Below, piece by piece: positions 8,639-19,300 of a stretch of DNA of 38,092 nt. Numbering within the stretch: position 1 is the stretch's first letter; every line of letters begins with the position of its first letter. Both the position numbers and the translations under genes were made by a program. Under the pieces are notes generated by a model, which saw nothing but the letters and a program-made list of their open reading frames with translations, had not been told where the DNA came from and made no database searches. The stretch is from Clostridiales bacterium (GTDB lineage Bacteria; Bacillota; Clostridia; Lachnospirales; JAISER01): the NCBI GenBank assembly GCA_031263985.1, contig JAISER010000104.1, positions 1 through 38,092 on the forward strand, in the 5' to 3' direction.

Positions 8639-9349
8639 TTAAATTAAACCAAGCCATAGCGATTTCATTAAATATTTATTTATAACGTCGCACGTCTCCT
8701 CGACTCGATTTGTAACGAAAAAATGATTGCCGTCAACATAATGAACGTAACAATTTTTCGCGGAATAAGCGCTCCATCCCAAAACGCTTTTTTTGTCAAT
8801 ATCGTCGTCTACGCCGTTTAATACGATTATATCATAATCTAATCTTACAGTTTCACGAGAAAAATTATAAGTCTCGCAAATCCTGAAATCTGACCTTAAA
8901 ACGGGCAGGTAGAAGTTAAATAAATCGTCGTTTTCGATGAACTCCCGCGCGATGCCCCCCATTTTCACAATATCGGCTTTAAATAAATCGTCGCTTAAAA
9001 GGTGACGCGACTCGCGGGATTTTACGTCCGGAGGCGCGGTCCCGAGAAAAAACGCCATCTTCGGCTTTTTACACCGCATGCCTTCTATCATCGCGCACAG
9101 TTCAAAAGCTATAAGACCGCCCATGCTGTGACCCAGAACGCAATAATCGTCGTCACCGACCGATCTTTTGACCGTTTCGTAAGCGTCTGCGGCGGCTTGC
9201 GTCAGGCTATCGTACAAAGGTTCGTGAAACCGTGATCCTCTGCCTGACATTTCTATAGGAACGACTTCCACGCCGGCTGCGATGTGATGGCGCATCGCCT
9301 TGTACATGGACGCGCCACCGCCGGCGCAAGGAATGCAAAACAGCTTCAT
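8639..9349 (-). CDS. Type II thioesterase (NRPS editing)
   Basis: Alpha/beta hydrolase of 236 residues of the external thioesterase class that clears stalled or wrongly loaded acyl groups from carrier domains. Visible motifs are the N-terminal LFCIPCAGGGASMY (oxyanion region), the nucleophile elbow GHSMGG with Ser about residue 75, the acidic region LNGVDDDID and the catalytic His in VDGNHFF about residue 209. The ATG at 9349 is preferred, since GGGGG lies 6 nt upstream; an ATG two codons earlier abuts that site. The stop codon lies within the TTA target duplication of the adjacent IS, so the protein is intact. Synteny with the NRPS supports a proofreading role. The family is clear; the exact substrate is not. 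Confidence 0.9.
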   Translation of the reverse strand: MKLFCIPCAGGGASMYKAMRHHIAAGVEVVPIEMSGRGSRFHEPLYDSLTQAAADAYETVKRSVGDDDYCVLGHSMGGLIAFELCAMIEGMRCKKPKMAFFLGTAPPDVKSRESRHLLSDDLFKADIVKMGGIAREFIENDDLFNFYLPVLRSDFRICETYNFSRETVRLDYDIIVLNGVDDDIDKKSVLGWSAYSAKNCYVHYVDGNHFFVTNRVEETCDVINKYLMKSLWLGLI

Positions 9350-9372
9350 TTTCATCCCCCTGTTTTTTAAAG

Positions 9373-9491
9373 ATGACTATCCAAACAAGTCATAAAAACC
9401 TTGGGGCTCCGCCCCAAACCCCGCCGGGGTCTTCGACCCCGGACCCCGCGCCGCGCATTCGCGCGGCTTCATGAGGCGATTGAATAGTCAT
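9373..9491 (+). repeat. MITE-like element, family 1, copy d (best preserved)
   Basis: 119-bp element with termini ATGACTATCCAAAC and GATTGAATAGTCAT (imperfect inverted repeats). Three perfect stems lie inside: TTGGGGC-TCC-GCCCCAA, CCGGGG-TCTTCGA-CCCCGG and GCCGCGC-ATTC-GCGCGGC. It sits exactly in the gap between the aminotransferase and thioesterase genes. Confidence 0.88.
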
Positions 9492-9504
9492 ATTTTTAAA
9501 TCAT

Positions 9505-10899
9505 TTATTGCGTCGTTTTTCCCGCGACCATCTCTTTAATCATACGGCTTTTTTTCAGCATATTCGCCTTCACGCCCATATCGAAGGCTTTTTCAAGAAT
9601 CTCCAGCATGTCGTCAGCGATGGATTTCGATATGATAAGCGGCGGAAATAGCCCTACGTTATTTCTATTATAATAAATAGCCATGCCCAAAGCCGCGCAA
9701 TCGGCCGCGACGCCGAACATCTCCTTGTCGTCGAGCGGTTCCCTCGTTTCGCGGCTCTTGACCAGCTCTACGCCTATCATCAATCCTCTTCCTCTGACAT
9801 CGCCTATAACCGGCCGTTTCTCTTTCAGCCTCTCTATGCCGCTTTTGAGATAAGCGCCCGTTTCAAGCGAATTCTCAGACAGTTTTTCGTCTAAAATAAT
9901 GTCGATGTTGGCTAGCGCGGCGGCGGCGCATACGGGATGTCCGCTGGCTGTGCTGCCATGAAGCAGACTTTTGCCGTCCCCTATAAAATTTTTATAAACG
10001 CTTTTCGTCGCCAGAGTGGCTGACACAGGCAGATAGCCGCTGCTCACTCCTTTGCCGAGACACAGTATGTCCGGCTTCGTTTTCCAGCGATCAGACGCGA
10101 ATAGCGCTCCTGTTCTGCCAAAGCCGGTCGTCACTTCGTCAGCTATGAACAACATGCCGTTTTCTTTACAAACGCCGGCCAAATCGTCAAAAAAACCGTC
10201 AGTTGGGTCTATTACGCCTCTTTCGCCCATGACAGGTTCGACGATAAACGCCGCGACCGTTTCCGGCGTTTCTTTTTCGATGATTTCGCGTATATAATCC
10301 AGGCACGCCCGCTCGCACTCGCCTTTGTCGCGGCGGCCGTAAGCCTCTCTATAGCTGTAGGGCGGCTCAACGCTTATAAAGCCGTCCAACAGAGGGCCGT
10401 AAAACGCTTCGTTCTTTTCAAGGCCGGCGGAACTGAGCGCTCCGTAGCTTACGCCGTGATACGACCCTGTAAAAGACAGTATTTTATATTTTCCTCTTAA
10501 AGCCTTGTCGTCGCTCTGCCTGAAAAATTGTCGCGCCATCTTTATGGCGGTTTCGACGGCTTCCGAGCCGTTGCTGCCCAAATACGCCTTGTCGTAAAAA
10601 CCGTTCGTCAGTTGACAAAGCCTCGTGGCCAGCTCGTTCGCTTTCGGATGCGTCTGCCTAAAGCATGAGGCGTAAGCGAGGTTATCCATTTGTTCCGCCG
10701 CCGCCTTGGTTATCTCTTTTCTGCCGTGTCCCGCGGCCACGTTCCATAATGAAGAGCTGGCGTTAATGAACCGCTTTCCCGCCGCGTTATAGACATAAGC
10801 CCCTTCCCCTCGCACGATGGTCAGCGGGCCGAAATCTTTGTACGGTACGAATTCCTCTAAATTGGTGAACGGATTCCACAAATTATAATCTTTAACCAT
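9505..10899 (-). CDS. Class III (omega-type) PLP aminotransferase
   Basis: Fold-type I PLP enzyme of 464 residues. The N-terminus (NLWNPFTNLEEF) and SSLWNVAAGHGRKEI are typical of omega-aminotransferases of the BioA/putrescine type. Other motifs are LGSNGSEAVETAIKMAR (cofactor phosphate region), SYHGVSYGALS, the Asp-binding FIADEVTTGFGRTG and the Schiff-base Lys in CLGKGVSSGY near residue 283. Class III enzymes aminate aldehydes or ketones. In this cluster the obvious substrate is the aldehyde expected from the NRPS reductase domain, though a role in making a starter or a donor amine is possible. The ATG at 10899 has GGTGGG 6 nt upstream; the earlier ATG at 10920 overlaps the stop of the U32 gene and has no binding site. 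The two are translationally linked. Confidence 0.88.
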   Translation of the reverse strand: MVKDYNLWNPFTNLEEFVPYKDFGPLTIVRGEGAYVYNAAGKRFINASSSLWNVAAGHGRKEITKAAAEQMDNLAYASCFRQTHPKANELATRLCQLTNGFYDKAYLGSNGSEAVETAIKMARQFFRQSDDKALRGKYKILSFTGSYHGVSYGALSSAGLEKNEAFYGPLLDGFISVEPPYSYREAYGRRDKGECERACLDYIREIIEKETPETVAAFIVEPVMGERGVIDPTDGFFDDLAGVCKENGMLFIADEVTTGFGRTGALFASDRWKTKPDILCLGKGVSSGYLPVSATLATKSVYKNFIGDGKSLLHGSTASGHPVCAAAALANIDIILDEKLSENSLETGAYLKSGIERLKEKRPVIGDVRGRGLMIGVELVKSRETREPLDDKEMFGVAADCAALGMAIYYNRNNVGLFPPLIISKSIADDMLEILEKAFDMGVKANMLKKSRMIKEMVAGKTTQ

Positions 10900-10916
10900 T
10901 TCGGACCCACCGTTTC

Positions 10917-12164
10917 TCATATGAATTTGAAGAAAGCGCCCGTATTAAGGCTTTCCAGCACATCGTCAGCCCTTTCGACCCATTCTTCCTTTTCCGCGGA
11001 GGCGACTGTCACCGTTTTAGCGGCCCAAGTCCCGCAATAATCGCACTGCGCCGGATTAGAACCGTTCATTACGGCGTTATGGCCGGCGCAAATATGCTCG
11101 CAGCATTTATGCTTTCCGAACGCGAACTTGTTAATGAACCCGTCCAGTTTTTTGTTGTCCATATAAATGTCCGGCACGTTAAAAATTTCGCTATATTTTA
11201 TCAAGTCCTTTGTGTTATATTTAGTTATTTTAGCCGCGACGCCTTTCATGTCAATATTTTTAATAGCCTTGTTACTGGGCAGGTTCACTATATCCAAGAA
11301 ATTGCCGTCATAGCTTCTCTCAGCGTACGCTTTTATCACCTTTTCCAAAAAATCCGTCGTTCTGGTCCGGTCCAGCAATTTTAAAGAAAAGTCGCTATTG
11401 CCCGTTCTTTCGCAGATATCCTCGTATATATGAACGTCTTCAGGTCGTATCCACGCGGAGCTTATAAATTGCGTCGGATTCTTCATCCGCGTCATCGTGC
11501 ATTTTAACATGCAATAATCTACCGCGAATCCAGCGCTGCCGCTGCCCTTCTCACTGGCGTGCGACTGCGCGTTGCCGTGGCTGATGCTGTACGGACAGTC
11601 ATGCATGCATATGTTATTGGCTATAAGCCTCAGCTTCAAACCCGTTCCTTTAAAACACGCCAGAATATTTTCAAAGAGATCAAAATTACGTATCACGTTA
11701 TCGTTAAGCGTCAGTTCGTCAGCGCCCAGGCTTCTCCAATATTCAGCCTTCTGGATCGTGTCGATCATCGCGTAAAGTCCTATCGTAACCTTGAAATGCG
11801 GAAATTTCCTTTTAATCATTTCGACCATATAAGGAGAGTTCGTAGTAATGGAGTCCACGCCTATGCCGGTCAAGTCCTCCAGATATTTGCACAAGCGTTT
11901 ATTATATTTCTTTTCCATCTCCTTATCTCCGTAGCACATCGGGTTTATTAAATAGTTGAATTCAAGGTCGCGCTTATGGCATTCGCCTATATAGCTCTTA
12001 AGCTTTCGCCACGATATTTCGGGCAGAACCATTGACGCTCTGCCTCCGCCGAACGCATCTATCTTTAATTTGCCGAAAACTGAGCGTATCTCTTTCTTTT
12101 TGTCATGCTTTCTTATTACGTCCAGCAGTTCTAAGTCAAAGTTCGTTCCGATCGAATATAGCAT
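10917..12164 (-). CDS. U32 family (UbiU/UbiV/RlhA-like) iron-sulfur protein
   Basis: Protein of 415 residues with a TIM-barrel-like U32 N-terminal half ([36 protein letters not shown]). The four cysteines expected to hold a [4Fe-4S] cluster are Cys186 and Cys190 ([10 protein letters not shown]) and Cys218 and Cys222 (YCMLKC). Characterised members with this arrangement (UbiU/UbiV, RlhA) are oxygen-independent hydroxylases, not proteases, so a hydroxylation or similar oxidation of the NRPS product is a reasonable inference. A further cysteine group lies near the C-terminus (KCCEHIC about 350, then CDYC about 372), perhaps a second metal site. The ATG at 12164 has AGGTGGGG 6 nt upstream and was preferred to a TTG at 12188. 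It is translationally coupled to the aminotransferase. Substrate unknown. Confidence 0.8.
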   Translation of the reverse strand: MLYSIGTNFDLELLDVIRKHDKKKEIRSVFGKLKIDAFGGGRASMVLPEISWRKLKSYIGECHKRDLEFNYLINPMCYGDKEMEKKYNKRLCKYLEDLTGIGVDSITTNSPYMVEMIKRKFPHFKVTIGLYAMIDTIQKAEYWRSLGADELTLNDNVIRNFDLFENILACFKGTGLKLRLIANNICMHDCPYSISHGNAQSHASEKGSGSAGFAVDYCMLKCTMTRMKNPTQFISSAWIRPEDVHIYEDICERTGNSDFSLKLLDRTRTTDFLEKVIKAYAERSYDGNFLDIVNLPSNKAIKNIDMKGVAAKITKYNTKDLIKYSEIFNVPDIYMDNKKLDGFINKFAFGKHKCCEHICAGHNAVMNGSNPAQCDYCGTWAAKTVTVASAEKEEWVERADDVLESLNTGAFFKFI

Positions 12165-12225
12165 TTTTTTCCCCACCTTTCTTGACAAAGATTAAGACCT
12201 TGTGGGCGCCGCCCCCAAACCCCCG

Positions 12226-12246
12226 CTAAGGGACTTCGTCCCTTAG
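12226..12246. repeat. Perfect hairpin in the U32-methyltransferase gap
   Basis: CTAAGGGAC-TTC-GTCCCTTAG is a perfect 9-bp stem. It lies in a 313-base gap (12165-12477) otherwise filled with repeat pieces. Immediately left is a GGGCGCCGCCC palindrome, and right a GGCGCTTCGCGCC palindrome. A 17-base direct repeat (CAAAGATTAAGACCTTG) occurs at 12186-12202 and 12435-12451. Confidence 0.7.
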
Positions 12247-12271
12247 GAACTCTTTTGGCGCTTCGCGCCGG

Positions 12272-12303
12272 TTAGAGTCTGTTCAAGATCTTACTTTTAG
12301 CGG
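12272..12303 (-). repeat. Fragment of MITE family 2
   Basis: The plus strand reads TTAGAGTCTGTTCAAGATCT followed by TACTTTTAGCGG, matching the reverse complement of the right end of family 2 with a few changes. Only one end is present. Confidence 0.5.
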
Positions 12304-12315
12304 CGCGCGTGCTTT

Positions 12316-12434
12316 ATGACTATTCAATCGCTTCATGAAGCCGCGCAAATGCGCGGCGTGGGGTCCGGGGTCGAAGACCCCGGCGGGGTTTGGGGAGGAG
12401 CCCCAAGGTCTTTATGACTTGTTTGGATAGTTAT
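12316..12434 (-). repeat. MITE-like element, family 1, copy e
   Basis: 119-bp copy in the opposite orientation to copy d, with termini ATGACTATTCAATCG and TTTGGATAGTTAT. The three hairpins are conserved with single changes. It ends one base before the second copy of the 17-base direct repeat at 12435. Confidence 0.85.
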
Positions 12435-12477
12435 CAAAGATTAAGACCTTGGGGGCGACGTCTATAGACGCCTGACA

Positions 12478-13347
12478 TTAACGCTTAACTGCTTTCACAA
12501 TTACGTAATCCGGCGTTCCGAAGCAAAACCCCCATATTTCCGGATAAAGCTTGCGAGTAAAACTTTTTTCGCCGGCCTTTATCGTAACGTCGTATATCGG
12601 CGTGAAAGGATGCAAGTATCTTTTTAAAAAATATTTCGCAAGCCCCGTAAACACATAGTCGCCTATATGCCTTGATTCGACGACGCTAAACCCTATTTTC
12701 ACCAGAAGCTTTTCGTATTCCTCAATGCCGTACATATTGCTTTCCGGGATAAACAGACTTTTTCTGCCTGTCTTTTGCCATAGCCAATCGATGGATTTTC
12801 GTGATTTCGGCAGCATATCCGTAACGACGAGAACGCCTCCCGACTTCAGCAGTCTGAAAGCCTCCTTAAAAAATTCTTCTCTTGTATCAAAATGATATGC
12901 GCAGTCCAACGCGCATACTTTAGAAAAGGACTCATCCTCAAAAGGCATGTCGCTCGCGTCTCCCACGGTGAATCGCAGCCTTTTCTCGCCCGTTTCGTCC
13001 TTCCGCCGGTTAGCCGTCTCAATATGTTTCGGCGATATATCTATAGCCGTCACTTGAATGCCATTGTTTACGGAAGCCCAATAGAAATCCTGCTCGCCGC
13101 AACCGCAGCCGACGTCCAATGCCACGTCCCCGGGCTTAAATTCAGCCGTTCGGGACACTATTTCCGCCATGTCGCGGCAAGCGTCGTTATAGTTACGCGC
13201 GTCCTTCCAGTATCCCACGTTCATCCAGCGCGCGTTGTTTTTTCCCTTTAAAGCCGGTACGATATCCATCTCCAGATGGTCGTAATATTGTTGAGGACTA
13301 TCGTTTTTTCGCGTCATATAGCTAATGGAGCGCAGAGCCTTAAACAT
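12478..13347 (-). CDS. SAM-dependent class I methyltransferase
   Basis: 289-residue methyltransferase. Motif I is VALDVGCGCGEQD (about residues 79-91), followed by the acidic strand end VTAIDISP, then GDASDMPFEDESFSKV and LLKSGGVLVVTDMLP. The segments NVGYW and CAYHFDTREEFFKEAFRLL resemble the O-methyltransferase group that includes erythromycin EryG and rebeccamycin RebM-like enzymes. O- or N-methylation of the NRPS product is inferred; the methyl acceptor cannot be read from sequence. The ATG at 13347 overlaps the NRPS stop by eight bases and has GAGGGG 8 nt upstream inside the NRPS gene, so translation is coupled. A gap of 313 repeat-filled bases separates it from the U32 gene. Confidence 0.88.
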   Translation of the reverse strand: MFKALRSISYMTRKNDSPQQYYDHLEMDIVPALKGKNNARWMNVGYWKDARNYNDACRDMAEIVSRTAEFKPGDVALDVGCGCGEQDFYWASVNNGIQVTAIDISPKHIETANRRKDETGEKRLRFTVGDASDMPFEDESFSKVCALDCAYHFDTREEFFKEAFRLLKSGGVLVVTDMLPKSRKSIDWLWQKTGRKSLFIPESNMYGIEEYEKLLVKIGFSVVESRHIGDYVFTGLAKYFLKRYLHPFTPIYDVTIKAGEKSFTRKLYPEIWGFCFGTPDYVIVKAVKR

Positions 13348-16300
13348 CGACGGTTCCCCTCGACGCGGCTTTTTCGACTTTAAAAAAGCCCGCGTCCGTT
13401 CCGTACGAAATCATTTTTTCTATGTGCGAGCCGTTGACTTCAGGCCATCTAAATCCCAGTTTTTCTAAGATATTCTTTGTTCTGTCGCTCGCGACCGCTG
13501 TTATCGTCTCGCTCATCGGTATGTAAGAACTAGCGTGCAACAGAAGCGTTTCGATAAACGGCTTCATGCGTTCATCTTTATAGTTTTCGTACGCGAAGTC
13601 ATAAAACCCGTCAAAATCCACGATACGCAAGTCTTCCATCATGCCCGCTTCTTTCAGCAGGTTGTAAAATTCAGCCATACTTATTTTGTTATAGTTGAAT
13701 ACGTGGTGTATATGATTTTTTAGATTTTTGCGCATAGCCAGCTTCAAAACGGCCTCGCTGACATAATCCGCGAAAGACAGGTCAAGAAGCTCCGAATTGA
13801 TGTCGGGCATACGGCCTATTTCAAAAAACGAACGCATGATTAGATAAAAAGCGTTTGATTCCATATTCTCCTGAAATCGTCCCGTTTTGGAATCGGACAC
13901 AATCGTTCCGATTCTGAAAATCGTTGCATTCACGCCTTTTTCCCTGTATCGTATCGCCAGTTTTTCGGCTTCCAGCTTGGACCGCGCGTAAAATTCGGTC
14001 AGTTCCGACGATATGTCCTCGTCATATTCGGAAAAAAGCTTGTGGCTCGCGCCATCGGCCATATCCATTACCCTGGTCGTGGACATCTGATAGAAGTCCT
14101 TATTGGCTCCGAACAGACAAAATTCCAGAAGATTTTCGACGCCAAGAACGTTATTTTCGTAAAAATCCTTATACAAGCCTATATGTTGGGTCTTGGCGGC
14201 GCAGTTAAAAACAGCGTTTACGCGTCGCGCCAGCCCTTCGTACGCCTCGGGCGACATTCCTAAATTGTCTTTGGATATATCGCCTTCAATGACTTCCAAC
14301 CTGTTCTCGAAACGCTCAAGCGAGGCGCTTCCGAAATAATGGGAAAACTTGTCTTTCAGACGCTTTTCGCCGCCGTCACCTCTTACGATGGCGCATATCC
14401 GGCTCTCGGAGTTTTCAAGCAGATCTTTCAGCAGGTAAGCGCCTAAATACCCTGTCGCGCCCGTTAACAAGATATTGTCGTATTCATTCAAATCGTCCGT
14501 ATCGATATCGTTTAACTCGCGCTCCGCCACTGATAAATACGCTTTATAATCTTGTTCAAGCGCGTTCTCCGCTTCGGGGTTTTCCGTCATGGAAAGAAGC
14601 TGCCGTTTGAACCGCTCCAGCGTCTGACGCTCGTTTTTAGTTTGTTTTCGCGTCAAATTTTTCGCTAAAGATTCAATCGTCTGATGTTGAAACACAGAGT
14701 TTATATCGACGATAAACTCTTCTTGCAGCTTATTGTACAGCGCGATGCCTTTCAGCGAATCGCCGCCTAACTCAAAGAAATTGTCAAACACGCTTAAATC
14801 GCCTATGTTAAGCGTTTCCTTGAAGTAACCGTAAAGCGCGCGCTCAACATCGTTTCGCGGCGCGATTTTTTCGTTTTTGTCCTCGGCGCTTTCGGCAAGC
14901 TTCTTATAATCAATTTTTCCGTTTTTCGTAAGAGGCATCTTATCAACGCGCTTTAACAGCGGCGGAATCATATATTTAGGCAGTTTTGAGTTCAGAAAAT
15001 CAAGGACGCGTTCTTTTTCGGCGGCGGTTGAGCTGACATAATATCCTATCAGCGCGTTTTTGTTTTTGGCGTTTTTAACGATGACCGCGCTTTCGACGCC
15101 TTCACAGGCCAGCATAGCGCTTTCTATCTCACCCAGTTCTATCCTGTAGCCGTGTATTTTCACCTGGCTATCTCGACGTCCCATGAATTCCACATAATTT
15201 TCGCGGGCATGCGCGCCCATGTCGCCCGTTTTGTATAACCGCCCGTATATTGGATGCGTTATAAAACTTTTTTCGGTTTTTTCCGGATCGCCGCAATATT
15301 CGAGCGCCAGACCGGCGCCTCCTATATAAATCTCGCCCTCCGTTCCGAACGGGCAGTCCCGCCCGAACTGATCAAGCGTATATATGCGTTGATTAGCGAG
15401 CGGATATCCGTAAGGTATCGTTTTCCACGACGGATCCGTATGTTTGACTGGATAATAAATCGACCATATCGCCGCCTCCGTCGCGCCTCCAAGGCTGATT
15501 ACGTCGCAATTCGGATATCTTTCCTTTATTTTGGACGGCAAGTCCAGCGGTATATAATCCCCGCTCAAAAGCGCCAGGCGCGGGCCGTTCGTTTCTTCCA
15601 AAGAAACTTCCCGCGTTTGAGAGGTCTGATAATAACTGTCATCGCTCGGTTGCGTTTCCGATAAATACATCTCAAACAGCGCTGGAACGGAATTCCATAT
15701 AGTTACGCCTTCTTCCGCGATAAGACTAGCCATATCGGCCGCGTTTCCGCTGTCTCGCGCCAGTATCAGCGTGGCGCCGACGCATAGCGACCCGAAGATA
15801 TCGTAAACGGAAAGGTCAAAAGTAAACGATGATACGCATAAAATCGAATCGCTGTCGTCAATTTGAAATTTGCGGTTAATGTCCGTAATCGTGTTCATGG
15901 CCGCCTTGTGAGTGATTACTACTCCTTTTGGCCGCCCTGAACTACCGGAGGTATAGATTATATAAGCGACGTCGGCGCTTTTAACGGCGTTCGTTCGCAT
16001 AAAGTTAAGGTCGTCGTCATAGGCGCTCATGGCGTCCTTGGCGCGGCTGTCAAGCGCTATTTCGCATTTCGCGTCCGACAGCGCGAGTCCCGTGCGAGAT
16101 TTGGGCTGATCCGGGTCTATCGGCACGTAAGCCGCCCCGATTTTTAACACGGCCAATATGTTGGCTACCGTTTGAATGTCCCTATGCGCGTACACGGCGA
16201 CGCGATCGCCCGCCTTGACGTTTCGCGCCGACAGGAAGTTCGCCGTTCGAGCCGCCATCCGGTTTAATTCGGCGTATGAGGCGCGAAAGCCGCCCGCCCT

Positions 16301-19300
16301 AACGGCGATCTTGTCCGGCGTTTCTTCCGCCTGTCTTTCAAACGCGCCTATCAGCGTGATGTCTTCAAATGGTTCATCCGTGTCGTTATAGCGTTCAAGC
16401 GCCAGACGCTCGTCTTCGCAAATCTCGATTTCACGCGTTTTGACGCAACTGACAAACGCGTCGAACATGCTTTTCATCATAGCGTCATCAAACAGTTGTT
16501 CCGCGTAATCCCAAGTGATAGTCAAGCCGTTTCCGCTTGACATAACTTGGCAGTCCAAATGCACTTGAGACGTCTGACTTACGCCGTAGACCAGATCGCC
16601 GACGTCGGATATCGCGCCTCCCTCTTCGTTTTCAAATATCATGCTTGTAAAGACGATCGGAAAAAGCAGCCGGCTTGACTCATTTCGCCGTTTGGATATC
16701 TCACGAATCAACTTCACGCCGTCATATTCCACGTGTTCCAAGCCTTCCATGACCGTTTTTTGAACGTTTTCGCATTGTTTATAAAAATCTCCGGGTCCGG
16801 CTTCCATGTCTATGAGCATGACCGACGTAAAGTCGCCTATCATATCGTTCACAGCCTGATGAAAAGGAAACCGCGTGAATACGGTAAGGTTCAGCGTAAT
16901 TCTTTTCATGTTAGCGTAAAACGCAAGCGTCCGCCCGTAAGCGCAGAGCAAAAACGCCGAAGGCGTCAAGCCTTTCGCGCCAAGCTCAGTCTTTACGCCG
17001 CGCCATTCGTCTTTGTCTATCGTTACTGACAGTCGCTTAAACGTCGGCCGCCGAACGCTGTCAGGCGAGCGTTTCATGGGCAAATTCGGCGCTTCGCTTA
17101 TTGCGTCGATTTTACTTTCCCAGTATGTTTTCGCCCTGTCGTATCGTTTCGTTTGTTTTAGGCCGCTCAGCGACATGATATAGTCTCTGAACGTAAAATC
17201 GCTCGCTTCGACCGGCGCGTCCTCATTTTCATAGAAAAACATTAGCTGTCTGACGAATATCCTCATGCTTACGCCGTCGGCTATAAGCAAGTCAAACCCC
17301 GCCGAAAGCCTGTAAAAACATCGGCCGTCGATATCTTCGCGCAATTTAAACGCTTTAAACTCAAACATGGGATATTCGCCAAGCGCGAATATCTTGTGAG
17401 AGTTTTTCCTTCGTTCCTCGGACAATAAGCTCTCGCGCTCCGTTTCCGTCGCGGAACTTAGGTCAATCGTCTCAATTTCGTAAGGCTCGTAGTCTTCGAG
17501 TATCCTTTGGAAGCCATCCGGCGTAATGACCGCGCGCAGCATACGGTTGCGCTCTATCACTTTGCGCAAGCTTCTTTGCAGTCTTTCCATATCAAACGCG
17601 TTTTCGACCTCATAATAGGCGTGAGCGGATACGCCGCCCATGCGCAGACCTTCATTTCTGCCTATAAGATAAGACATCTGAATGTCCGTAAGCGGGAAGC
17701 TTTGATAAAGGTTTTCCGCGTCCGCCTGACCGATAATGAATTCTTCGGCTCGCGTTCCGTCTCCCTTTTCGTCTATAAACGCGGCTATCTTTCTGACGCT
17801 TCCCAGCGCCAAAAACTCGTTGAATTTCAGATCCGCGCCGAATTCATTTCTTATCCCGCTTATGGCCGCGGCCATAGCGAGAGAATCGCCGCCTATTTCC
17901 GTAAAATGCCCGTTCACGTCAGTGACGTCCATACGCGCGACCCTTTTAAGCATATCGACCAGCGCTTTTTCCGTTACGGTCTCTGGCGTGGATATGGCCG
18001 CGCGAGGAGCGCTTTCCATTAATTTAAGGCGGTTTCTGTCAATCTTTCCGTTTCGCGTCAACGGAAATTCGTCCATAACCGTAATAACCGAAGGTATCAT
18101 ATAATAAGGCAAAACCTTCGACAGCGCCTCTTTTATGTCGGCCGACTCCACGTCGGATATCACATAAGCGTGAAGCGTTTTGTCGCCGCCATCGCTTTTC
18201 GTCACAACTACGCCATTCTTTATGGAAGGCATGTTTTTCAATACGTTTTCGATCTCGCCCAATTCGACTCTGAAACCGTTAATTTTCACCTGAGAATCTT
18301 TCCGGCCTTGAAACTCGACATAGCCTTCCGGCGTAAACGTTCCGTAATCGCCTGTTTTATAGACGCGCCCGAAAGCTTCGTGTTCCACGAACGCGGCGTC
18401 GGTCAATTCCCGGTCGTTATAATACCCTTCCGCCACGCCGCGCCCGCCGATGTATATCTGACCTTTCGCGCCCACGGGCGCGAGGTCGCCGTCCTCGTCC
18501 AATATGTATATTCGTTGATTTGCCAGCGGATATCCGTATGGGATGGATCTCCATTCATCCTTTACGGTCTTGATCGGATAATATATGGACCAAATCGACG
18601 CTTCCGTCGCGCCGCCGAGGCTTATTACTTCGCTGTCGCCGAATATCTCCATAGCGTCCTTGACGAGCCGCTTAGGAATCCAGTCTCCGCTCAACAGTAT
18701 CAGGCGCAGTGAAAACAGGTACGCCGATTCGCTGACGCCGCCTTCGAAATAGCCGCTTTCACGCGTTTTTAGAAAGTCTATCAGCGAATTGAATATAGCG
18801 GGGGCGGAATTCCAGACGGTGACCCCGTTTTCGGACAATTCGGCCGCCATTCGTTTCGCGTCATAGACGTTTTCCATAAGCGCGAGCGAAGCGCCCGCGG
18901 TCAAAGCCCCGAATATGTCGTACGCCGACAGGTCAAAGCCTATGGACGACGCGCAAGCCAGCGTATCGTCGCAAGTGACGTTGAACTTGCGGTTTATATC
19001 GGCTATCGTATTGGCGACGGCCTCGTGAGTTACATATACGCCTTTCGGCTCGCCGGAGCTGCCGGAAGTGAATATGACATACGCTATGTCTTTGTCTGAA
19101 TATTCGATGTCTTCGACGGTTCCGCGCTCCTCCGCCTCCATGCTTTCGTTAAGTATAACTCGGCAGCCGCTTTTTTCCGCTATAGCGTCCGCCCGGCGCT
19201 TAGGCAGTTCTCTATCCATAGGAACGTAAGCGGCGCCGGCTTTAAGCGCGCCTAATACATTACATATCGTTTTGAAGCTTCGTCCGCCGAAAACGCCGAT

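Noticed and set aside
4957..12434. CRISPR array
   Set aside because: The five similar repeats are ~118 bp, kilobases apart and in both orientations, with inverted ends. This is a transposon-like pattern.
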